Positions 1 through 5,895 of a stretch of DNA of 6,574 nucleotides are shown piece after piece (the stretch's first letter is position 1; each line of letters starts with the position of its first letter). The notes beneath the pieces are model-generated. The model made no database searches. It had not been told where the DNA came from and saw only the letters and a program-made list of their open reading frames with translations. The DNA comes from SLQH01 sp964612995 (GTDB taxonomy: Bacteria > Planctomycetota > UBA11346): contig CAZTGE010000190.1 in NCBI GenBank assembly GCA_964612995.1, forward strand, positions 1-6,574, given 5' to 3'. Made by a program: the position numbers and the translations under genes.

Positions 1-51
1 CCTGTGTCCTCTGTGGTAATTGTAGAAAGAACTTCAGGAAGGTCTGAGCAG
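1..51. other. Low-GC non-coding edge beyond the truncated DUF1835 gene
   Basis: This short stretch is visibly less GC-rich than the rest of the window and contains the motif TGTGTCCTCTGTGGT. From memory, close variants of that motif recur as dispersed sequence in many environmental bacterial genomes; this was not checked. It lies directly beyond the stop codon of the DUF1835 remnant. It probably belongs to the sequence that replaced the 3' end of that gene. I see no gene in it. Confidence 0.35.
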
Positions 52-743
52 TTACTGGTCTTTTACGAAGATGAACATCGCCGCGAAATCCCCATGAACG
101 CGGGCGATGGCGCGCAGGGCATGGCGCTCGAGCGCGCAGAGGCCGTCGGTGATGGCCGGGAACCGCTCGAGGTGGCGACGCAGGGCGGCGTCGAGGTGCG
201 GGAAGAGGCCGGGATCGGGAGCCGGCATCACGGCGGCGATGGCGCGCGGATCGGCGCCGGCACAGGCTTGCCAGACCAGCCGCGCCCGCGCGAGGTGGGC
301 CGAGTTCAGACGGTGCGCCTTCGGCAGCAGGGACTCGAGCTCGGTGCTGGCGAGTTCACCGAGCCCGTGGATGGGACCGCGTTTCGGCGTCGCGCCGGCT
401 TGGATGAACCACAGACGAGCGGGATCGATGTCGGCGTCGGCCAGCAGGGCGAGCAGACGCATCGCCTGCATCGAGTCGTACAGGCAGGCATCGAACCAGA
501 GCACGGTCTGCGGGGCCTCGCGGATGGCAGCGATCGCTTCGGCGTCCCAGCGGCGCAGCAACGCCTCGGCCAGATGGCGATCGGCCACCGGGCCGAGCAG
601 AGCCGGGGCGTGGACCCGGTAATAATCATCGCCCGGCGCCGCCGGTCCGTAGGCCACCGGATCGCGCCAGACCTGTACCGAGCCTGGGAGATTACGCAGG
701 CCCCTGGCGAGGTTGTCGCCGGGGGCGAGGTGACAGGTGTCAT
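52..743 (-). pseudogene. DUF1835-family protein remnant, start out of frame and C-terminus replaced
   Basis: The body, read in the frame ending with TAA at 52-54, resembles DUF1835/DUF3658 proteins, whose biochemical role is unknown. Visible family features, in order, are CHLAPGDNLARGL, then VQVWRDPVAYGP, then TVLWFDACLYDSMQAMRLL, and finally FPHLDAALRRHLERFP followed by DGLCALERHALRAIA. No ATG, GTG or TTG lies near the expected start in this frame. An ATG at 741-743, three bases after the stop of the upstream sigma gene, is in another frame; removing two bases (one AC of ATGACACC) would give MTCHLAPGD. After ALRAIAR the family-like sequence stops, and about 15 unrelated residues ending in IFVKDQ finish the frame, so the C-terminal domain appears lost. 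The position just behind the sigma gene suggests former translational coupling. The family call is from memory of its motifs and is fairly confident; the indel is inferred. Confidence 0.65.
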
Positions 744-746
744 CGC

Positions 747-1898
747 TCAGGGCGAGCGGCGTTCCGCTGTCGTCCTGCTCGAGGGCTGAGAGCTGACGAG
801 CGCTTCGATCTCGTCGATGGCGGAGACCAACTCGGCATCGTGCGACCACCGGTCGTCCGCGATCGCCAGTCGCCACGGGCGGCCGCTGGCAGCGAACACG
901 CGCTCCCACGACAGTTCGATGCCGCGCATGCGCAGAGCCGTCCACAGGCAGCCGAACAAGTGATCGCGCCACGGCGGCTCCTCCTCGCGGGCGAGGATAG
1001 CGCCCTGGTCATCGACCCGCACCACCCGCCGTGGGAAGCGTGGGATGGGATCCAGGTGGATCAGCTGGCCGTCCTGGCGGAGGTTGGCGGCTGGGCTCAT
1101 GGACTGTTTCTCCTCGACGTCGTCGCTGCCGACGGGATTCGCCGTGGGCGGCGTGGGCGTGGTCTCGATCAGGGCGGCGGTCAGCACTGCAGCGATCAGC
1201 CCGGTCGCTGCCAGCGACCAGATCAGGAGACCGCCGGTCGCCACCGTGGCGCCCCCGCTGGCCATGGCGGCCAGCGCCAGCTTGGGAATCGGCGTCACTA
1301 TCGTCGGCGGTACGGATTCGACGGCCTGCCCCCGACACAGCGTCGCCAGGGCGTTGAGTCCCAGGACCAGGCCGGCCGCGCCGAGTCGCCGGCGCAGGCG
1401 CTGCAGGCCGGTGTCGATGCGCCGCGACACCGTGGCCTGACCGAGGCCCAGCTCGCGCGCCACCGCCTCCTGGCTGCGTCCTTCGAGGAAGTGGAGACAG
1501 ATGCAGGCGCGCTCGCCCTCCGGCAGTGTGGCCAGGGCCGCATCGAGCAGCGGTTCCAGTCGCGCCCAATCGCCGCCATCGTGGCCGTCCGCTAGCGCCA
1601 CGGCTGCGCCAGCCGCCTGTTCGTGCTACCGGCGGGTCTCGCGATCCCGACAGTGGTTGAGCGCGCGCGACCGGGCCGCGGCGTGCAGGAAACCGGCCGC
1701 CGAACGCCGCACCCGGACGGCCCGCCGGGCCAGATCCAACAGCACCTCCTGGGTCAGGTCCTCGGCGGCATGCGGATCGCCGGTGATCCGCCGGCAGGTC
1801 CCGTAGACCAGGGCGGCATGTCGTTCGGCCAGATCGGCGAACGAAGCCGGATCGCCCTGGGTCACCCAGGCGCGCAGCAGGTGTTCATCGGTGGTCAT
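747..1898 (-). pseudogene. ECF-type sigma factor with TM segment and extra C-terminal domain, split by an in-frame TAG
   Basis: Read through one frame, this is 383 codons plus stop, with a TAG at codon 91 (1626-1628). Before the TAG, residues 1-90 form sigma-70 region 2: a helix containing GDPASFADLAERH, then the core-binding motif DLTQEVLLDLARR, then SRALNHCRDRE. After it, about residues 115-170 form region 4, with LPEGERACICLHFLEGRSQ followed by the helix-turn-helix AVARELGLGQATVSRRIDTG. A hydrophobic stretch near residues 220-243 looks like one membrane segment. It is followed by a Pro/Thr-rich linker and a domain around residues 305-370 containing HLFGCLWTALRMRGIELSW and FAASGRPWRL. The domain's Cys and spacing loosely recall BtrH_N-like domains, which is tentative. 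ATG at 1898 is the natural start; its ribosome-binding site is weak. Since the frame is intact on both sides, one base change (for example CAG to TAG) would explain the break. GTG at 1599-1601 could restart translation of the second half, but region 2 would be missing. Confidence 0.75.
1626..1628 (-). other. In-frame amber codon inside the sigma factor
   Basis: The codon follows CGC CGG and precedes CAC GAA CAG. Both halves of the sigma factor occupy the same frame: the lowest base of each codon is divisible by three at both 1626 and 747. This is therefore a nonsense codon rather than a frameshift. It falls in the flexible linker between regions 2 and 4. A Gln codon (CAG) is the simplest ancestor. 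Confidence 0.8.
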
Positions 1899-2076
1899 GA
1901 TGGCTCGCTACCGTTATGTCACGTGAACCACCTCGCTCCATCCAGCAAATCGGGGCCGGCGCAGACGCAGGATGTTGAGCCCGGGAGCGCAGCGGAACTA
2001 GCGCATGGAGTCGTAAGTGTAGTGTGGTGTGGTAAATATTTTGCACATGACGCCTCCCCCCCTGATGTGTCTAGCC

Positions 2077-2090
2077 GGGCCCCGGGGCCC
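2077..2090. repeat. 14-bp perfect GC palindrome
   Basis: GGGCCCCGGGGCCC is identical to its own reverse complement and is flanked by non-matching bases. It could be a binding site for a dimeric protein or a chance GC-rich palindrome. Nothing nearby decides between these. Confidence 0.5.
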
Positions 2091-2160
2091 TCAGAAGTAC
2101 CCCATGGGCACAGCGTCCGACGAGGTGATGCGCCGACTTGCCTCTGCGGTAACCGTGCAT

Positions 2161-2218
2161 ATTCCATTCCCCTGGAAAAGTGCGCATGACCATGCGCACT
2201 TTTCCAGGGGAATGGAAT
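2161..2218. repeat. Perfect 28-bp inverted repeat with a 2-base centre
   Basis: The arms at 2161-2188 and 2191-2218 are exact reverse complements, separated only by AC. The left arm begins ATTCCATTCCCC and ends AAGTGCGCATG. The bases just outside do not pair. A 2-base loop is too tight for an ordinary RNA hairpin without opening some pairs, and no T-tract follows on either strand, so a terminator is unlikely. It looks more like two abutting mobile-element ends, a cruciform-forming site, or a join artefact. No transposase gene is seen on either side. Confidence 0.85.
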
Positions 2219-2227
2219 GGGGGCGTA

Positions 2228-2265
2228 GCGGGGGCGACTGCGCGCAGCGCAGAGCGAGCCCCCGC
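2228..2265. repeat. Nested GC-rich hairpin
   Basis: The outer arms GCGGGGGC (2228-2235) and GCCCCCGC (2258-2265) are perfect complements. They enclose an inner stem TGCGC/GCGCA (2239-2243 and 2247-2251) with loop GCA. No T-run follows on either strand, so this is not a standard intrinsic terminator. Confidence 0.6.
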
Positions 2266-2276
2266 GAACAAAGAGC

Positions 2277-2331
2277 AGCGCAGGCTGCGACCGCTATGAT
2301 GAGCCCTTGGGCTGCGGGCGTAGCCTGCGCT
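2277..2331. repeat. 10-bp inverted repeat with a 35-base loop
   Basis: AGCGCAGGCT (2277-2286) pairs perfectly with AGCCTGCGCT (2322-2331). It is the third inverted repeat in a row and ends a dozen bases before AraC homology begins, so it may mark the edge of the inserted or deleted segment. Confidence 0.5.
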
Positions 2332-2343
2332 ATGCTTAGCGTG

Positions 2344-2580
2344 CGTTATGTATTTGCACGGTTACGTCGAGCGGTCCGCGGGCACCAACGCCTGCGCCTG
2401 CAGCGGGCCTGTGGACTGCTGCGCCGCAGCGACCTGACCCTGAGCGAGGTCGCGGCACAGAGCTGCTTCGCCCATGCCCGCCACCTCTGCGCCGCATTCG
2501 GCACGGCGCACGGCATGACCCCCGGCGCCTGGCGGGCCGCGGCGAGTGCACAGGAGCGATCGCCGGGCGCCGGCACCTGA
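2344..2580 (+). pseudogene. AraC-family transcription regulator, C-terminal DNA-binding remnant
   Basis: The frame ending with TGA at 2578-2580 carries the end of an AraC/XylS HTH_18 domain. It shows RLRLQRACGLLRRSDLTLS, then the second helix-turn-helix beginning EVAAQSCFAHARHLCAAF, then the conserved ending HGMTPGAWR. Families of this type are usually around 250-330 residues with a sensor domain in front. Here the sensor domain and most of the first helix-turn-helix are gone. ATG at 2332-2334 is in frame, but the residues before about 2353 are not family-like. The left edge of homology coincides with the run of inverted repeats, which suggests that whatever placed them removed the front of the gene. 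The fragment converges on the chemoreceptor with 13 bases between stop codons. Confidence 0.75.
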
Positions 2581-2593
2581 GATCCTCAGCCGC

Positions 2594-4762
2594 TCAGCAC
2601 GGGTCGCCCGACTGCCTGCTTGACGATGACATGACCGCCGTTGCCTCGCGCATCGCACGCGGATCCTGCGGTGTGGCGAAGGCCGCATCCTCAAGGCGTG
2701 CTGTCGGCCTCTTGTCCTGCGGCTGGAACGCGGAGCCGGTGGCCGCCCTTCCATCGATCAACATACGCAGCTGCGCGACCATGCCCTGCAGCTCCCGGAT
2801 CTGATCGGCGACCATCTCGCCCAGAGACGCGTTCGCCTCGGCCGCGGTGGCGCTCTCGCGACCGATCTCCTCGAGTTCGGCGGTGGTCGTCGAGATCGCC
2901 TCGATCCCGGATCGTTGCCTCTGGCTGCCGGCAGACACGTCCTGCAGCGCGGCGCGGGCAGCGGCCATGGCCGCGATGATCTCCTTCATCCGTTCACCCA
3001 TCTGGGAACCCGCCGCGACACTGGTCACAGCGATGTTCTGGGTTCTTTCGATCAACGTGGTGGTCGAACTGGCCGCGTCGGCGCACCGGCGCGCCAGGGC
3101 CCGGACCTCCCCGGCCACCACCGCGAATCCCAAGCCCGCATCGCCGGCCCGCGCCGCCTCCACGGCGGCATTGAGCGCGAGCAGGTTGGTCTGGAAGGCG
3201 ATCGCCTGGATGTCCTTGATGATGGCGGCCATCGAACTCGAAGCTCCGCGCAGCCCCTCCAATTGACTCGCCAGCTCACCACACCCCTCGCTCGCCGCGG
3301 TGGTGGCCACATCCGCCGTCTGCAAAGCGGCCTCGGCGACCCCGGCCTGCTCCTGACTACCTGCCGCGGTGGCGGTCAGCTCCTGCAGACCGGCAGCGGC
3401 CTCCTCGATCTCCGTGCTCTGTCGACTCGCGCCCGCGGCGCTGGTCGCTGCGCTCTCGCGTACCTGGGTCGCGGCGGCATCGATCTGATCATTGGTGCGC
3501 TGCACCCTGACCGCCACCGAGCGCAGCCGTCTGGCCGTGCGACCGAGCAGGAGATACATCAGCACCGCCACCAAGCCAGCGGCCACCATCGTTCCCAGCA
3601 AGGCATAATCGCGGATGTCATGCGCCGCGGCCAGGGCTTCATCGCGTGACATCTGGGTGATCACCGCCCAGCGGCCATCGTGCGTCGGGATCGACCTGTA
3701 AGCGCTGATCACCGCGTTGCCAAGATAGTTGCGTGTCGGCATCACACCGGCGCTGCCGCCCAGCGCACGGTCGACATCCGCTCCCTCCAGACGGATGTCG
3801 TCAGCGAAACAGGCCGCGACCGAATGCCCCTCCGGATCGAGACGCGTATCGCTGCGCAAGCGATGGTCCCCTCCGATCAGATAGGATTCACCCGTATCCC
3901 CGAGGCCGGCAGCGACGCACATCACGTTCGAGATCCGGTCCAGCGGCATCTGGAAGATTGCGACCGCGGTCCGCTGGCCGGTGCCGTCGATGATCGGGGT
4001 GGCGATGAAACTGGCCGGTGCTTCGTAGCTGGGCGTATACGGACGGTAATCCTCCCATACGATGCTGCCCGCGGTCGCCTGTCGTGCCGCACGGTAGACG
4101 CGGGCAATCCCGCTCTCATGCCAGGGCCCGCCATCGAGTTGGGTGCCGAAGTCCAACTCCTTGAACACGCTGTAGACGATGCGATCGCTCGCTACATCGA
4201 CCAGGAAGATATCGTAATAGCCGAAGGTCTCGAGGTAGGAGCGCAGCATCGGGTGGTAGCGGGCGTGCAGTTGATCATATGCCGTTTCGCCGCCACTGAG
4301 CAACTCGTGCTTCGATCCCAAAGGGTGCCGATTGGTCGCGATGTAACGATGTTGCATCGCGATGGCGGTGGCGTCCATACCATCGACCAGGTGATCGACC
4401 GTGATCGTGCTGCCGGTCTGCTCGCGGTAGGTCGACAGGAAGGGGACGCGGAAGTACTCCCGCACCGCGCGCGTGGAAACGTCGGTCGACAGGCTGTCGA
4501 TTGCTTCGGCGAAGGCCCCCGCAGCATGTATGACCGCCAGATTCTCGGAGAACGTGCGCACCTGACCATCGATCTGCTGCAGATACGTGGTGATCGCGTC
4601 GGCCTGGCGCTGCCCGATCGCTTCGAGCTGTCGCTCAGCCCCCTGCTGCAGGCTCTTCTCGGCCTGGTAGTAGGACACGAGCGACAAGGCCACCATCGGC
4701 ACCAGCGCCGCTGTGCATGCAGCGAGCGTCAGGCGCTTCTGCAGACTCCAATGTCGGATCAT
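2594..4762 (-). CDS. Methyl-accepting chemotaxis protein, double-Cache-like sensor, no HAMP
   Basis: This is a 722-residue inner-membrane chemoreceptor that would signal through CheW and CheA. A first membrane helix lies near residues 11-31. A large periplasmic sensor spans about 32-386, with Cache/PDC features such as YYDIFLVDVASDRIVYSVFK and GDTGESYLIGGDHRLRSD. A second helix lies near 387-407. The signalling hairpin has its tip at about 523-540 (FQTNLLALNAAVEAARAG), followed by GFAVVAGEVRALARR. No HAMP domain is recognisable between helix 2 and the signalling domain. The tail is Ser-rich and ends SGDPC, so it lacks the NWETF-type CheR tether. I chose ATG at 4760-4762 over TTG at 4772-4774 because GGAG (4769-4772) sits six bases upstream of the ATG and overlaps the TTG. 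It appears intact and is probably transcribed alone. The ligand cannot be inferred. Confidence 0.93.
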   Translation of the reverse strand: MIRHWSLQKRLTLAACTAALVPMVALSLVSYYQAEKSLQQGAERQLEAIGQRQADAITTYLQQIDGQVRTFSENLAVIHAAGAFAEAIDSLSTDVSTRAVREYFRVPFLSTYREQTGSTITVDHLVDGMDATAIAMQHRYIATNRHPLGSKHELLSGGETAYDQLHARYHPMLRSYLETFGYYDIFLVDVASDRIVYSVFKELDFGTQLDGGPWHESGIARVYRAARQATAGSIVWEDYRPYTPSYEAPASFIATPIIDGTGQRTAVAIFQMPLDRISNVMCVAAGLGDTGESYLIGGDHRLRSDTRLDPEGHSVAACFADDIRLEGADVDRALGGSAGVMPTRNYLGNAVISAYRSIPTHDGRWAVITQMSRDEALAAAHDIRDYALLGTMVAAGLVAVLMYLLLGRTARRLRSVAVRVQRTNDQIDAAATQVRESAATSAAGASRQSTEIEEAAAGLQELTATAAGSQEQAGVAEAALQTADVATTAASEGCGELASQLEGLRGASSSMAAIIKDIQAIAFQTNLLALNAAVEAARAGDAGLGFAVVAGEVRALARRCADAASSTTTLIERTQNIAVTSVAAGSQMGERMKEIIAAMAAARAALQDVSAGSQRQRSGIEAISTTTAELEEIGRESATAAEANASLGEMVADQIRELQGMVAQLRMLIDGRAATGSAFQPQDKRPTARLEDAAFATPQDPRAMREATAVMSSSSRQSGDPC

Positions 4763-4768
4763 GGCTTT

Positions 4769-4772
4769 CTCC
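4769..4772 (-). promoter_or_regulatory. Ribosome-binding site that decides the chemoreceptor start
   Basis: GGAG lies six bases before the ATG at 4760-4762. The alternative TTG start at 4772-4774 overlaps this motif and has no purine-rich site of its own. Confidence 0.7.
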
Positions 4773-4775
4773 AAC

Positions 4776-4793
4776 CGCGGAACGCTTTCCGCG
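4776..4793. repeat. Hairpin just upstream of the chemoreceptor ribosome-binding site
   Basis: CGCGGAA (4776-4782) and TTCCGCG (4787-4793) are perfect complements around a 4-base loop. In the minus-strand transcript the stem ends three bases before GGAG, so it could influence ribosome access if it lies within the transcript. The transcript start is not known. Confidence 0.5.
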
Positions 4794-4840
4794 ACATGGC
4801 GTGCTGAATGAGCTCTCCATCAGAGGGAGCACTGCCCCCT

Positions 4841-4855
4841 CGCGGCTTCGCCGCG
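4841..4855. repeat. Short GC hairpin with TTC loop
   Basis: CGCGGC (4841-4846), loop TTC and GCCGCG (4850-4855) form a stable small stem beside repeat copy A. It has no counterpart next to copy B, so it is probably not part of the 116-bp repeat. Confidence 0.45.
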
Positions 4856-4864
4856 TACCCCCCG

Positions 4865-4980
4865 CGCCTCTGTCGTCACTCGCCAGCTACGCTGGCGTTT
4901 TCGGCGGCCCTGCGGGCCATTTTCGCCGAAAACCGTTCCTCTGTCGGCCGGTCGCCCAGCCAAGTCTGGCTGGGCTCCGG
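4865..4980 (+). repeat. 116-bp structured repeat, copy A
   Basis: This intergenic element is matched without gaps by 6451-6566, with seven base differences. It holds three inverted repeats in order: CGCCAGC/GCTGGCG with loop TAC (4881-4897); an outer TTTTCGGCG/CGCCGAAAA stem (4898-4906 and 4924-4932) around a GC inner stem with loop TGC; and GCCCAGCCA/TGGCTGGGC with loop AGTC (4954-4975). Near its left edge and again at 4938-4947 it carries a short direct repeat of the form CCTCTGTCG. Similarity to copy B ends abruptly on both sides. It has no ORF and no terminator T-tract. It may be a non-autonomous mobile element, a REP/BIME-like sequence or a structured RNA; I do not recognise the family. 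Confidence 0.85.
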
Positions 4981-5037
4981 ACGCTGCGGGTGGGCGGTTT
5001 CTGCTTTCTGAGGGCCCTCCCCTGAATGACATTATCG
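4981..5037. other. Gap between repeat copy A and the small ORF, with short palindromes
   Basis: GAGGGCCCTC (5010-5019) is a perfect 10-bp palindrome. AATGAC/GTCATT (5025-5030 and 5037-5042) forms a weak stem overlapping the stop codon of the small minus-strand ORF. No T-tract follows either, so I do not call a terminator. Confidence 0.4.
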
Positions 5038-5283
5038 TCATTTGATCAAGTATGCTTTGCTGCGCATATGCACAGTGACAAGCCCTTCGATTCTACCATC
5101 AACCCACATACTGTCAACGATGGTGCTCAACGGATCCTCAACGTACATGAAATTCGCGTCGATGAGCGCACGGCGAAACTGGGGTGCCACGTCAGGCAGC
5201 TCGCTCAACAGACGAGGACCGGCGCCCCTGCAGCCAGGGCGCAGGTGCTCTGGTGCAGCCAACGCGACCAGCTCAGGGGGCAA
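5038..5283 (-). CDS. Small ORF of unknown function, possibly a gene fragment
   Basis: This 81-codon ORF starts at a TTG directly preceded by an in-frame TGA and ends with TGA at 5038-5040. I do not recognise its family. The second half (DANFMYVEDPLSTIVDSMWV through to HMRSKAYLIK) has a protein-like residue mix and lies in less GC-rich DNA, while the first half is Ala/Pro/Arg-rich and less convincing. No ribosome-binding site is evident. It begins just where the PEP-synthase homology on the same strand breaks down in another frame. It may be the truncated end of a different gene joined at that breakpoint, or spurious. Confidence 0.3.
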   Translation of the reverse strand: MPPELVALAAPEHLRPGCRGAGPRLLSELPDVAPQFRRALIDANFMYVEDPLSTIVDSMWVDGRIEGLVTVHMRSKAYLIK

Positions 5284-5289
5284 TCACGC

Positions 5290-5895
5290 ACCTGCGGCCG
5301 GTAGCCGGGGAAGCAGGCGAGCAGGCGGTACCAGTTGAGCAGATCGTAGTGCATGCGTCCGCGGATCAGCCCGAGCAGTCCGCGGAAGACCTCTTCCTTG
5401 GCCACGATGGTGCGGCGCGGCACGCCCATCAAGACGCAGAACTGCCGATAGACCGCGGCATAGACACTGCTGGCGAAGCTGAAGGTCAGCGGCGTGGTCG
5501 TGCCGCCGTAGCTCTCGGCGATGTTCGCGGTATCCCAGACCGCGGCCCGGGCATCGTGGTCGACCAGACTGTCGAGGGTGGTGATCGGCCGCGACTGCAG
5601 CAGCCACAGGCGGTTCCCATCCCAGGCCCACTCGATGTCCTGCGGACGCCCGCGCCGCTCGGCCGCGCTGCGCGCCAGGCAGGCGATCTCGGCGACCACG
5701 GAGGGCTCGAGGCAGGGCGCGTCCCGCTCCGCTGCTTCCACCGGTACTGTCACCACCCCGTCGCAGGACCAACGATCCTGCTCGTGTTGCCCACCGCGCT
5801 CGCAGCTGGCGACATCCAGCGCGCGGTCGACGCGCCAGGTATCGACATCGACCCGGCCGTCGACCAGCGTGGTGCCCAGCCCGCGTACGGCCGCG
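5290..5895 (-). pseudogene. PEP synthase / pyruvate phosphate dikinase-like fragment
   Basis: This is the downstream half of the chimera. It covers the C-terminal end of the PPDK_N ATP-binding domain, with the DIEWAWDG and LLQSRPITTL motifs, plus the linker region after it. A complete enzyme of this family has roughly 750-900 residues; only about 200 are present. The WDTANIAESYGGTTTPLTF linker resembles PEP-synthase-like proteins of biosynthetic clusters more than the housekeeping enzyme, which is an impression from memory. After GYRPQ the frame continues to 5205 with unrelated residues. Confidence 0.75.

Larger units (their letters stand above)
1899..2343. other. Intergenic region with several inverted repeats and no convincing gene
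   Basis: This stretch separates the minus-strand sigma gene from the plus-strand AraC remnant. I find no ORF here with family features. Its left part should hold the promoter of the sigma gene, but no convincing -35/-10 pair is visible. A GT-rich tract and an AT patch (near 2010-2045) are followed by a GC palindrome (2077-2090). The right part (2161-2331) is a run of three separate inverted repeats, described individually. Confidence 0.6.

Noticed and set aside
4..789. Long plus-strand ORF (261 codons)
   Set aside because: It lies opposite the DUF1835 remnant, which has family motifs on the minus strand. Its translation is Gly/Arg/Glu-rich with no family features, typical of an antisense shadow in GC-rich DNA.
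840..1595. Plus-strand ORF (251 codons) opposite the sigma factor
   Set aside because: The minus strand carries clear sigma region 4 and membrane features. The plus reading is Gln/Ala/Gly-rich without motifs.
1600..1630. Frameshift in the sigma factor
   Set aside because: The two halves first looked like separate frames, but stop and start positions show the same reading frame on both sides. The break is a nonsense codon.
3680..4807. Long plus-strand ORF (375 codons)
   Set aside because: It is antisense to the chemoreceptor, whose minus-strand frame is fully explained by MCP domains.
4865..4980. Intrinsic terminator or CRISPR-type array
   Set aside because: None of the hairpins is followed by a T-tract. 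There are only two copies about 1.6 kb apart, with no regular spacer-repeat alternation.
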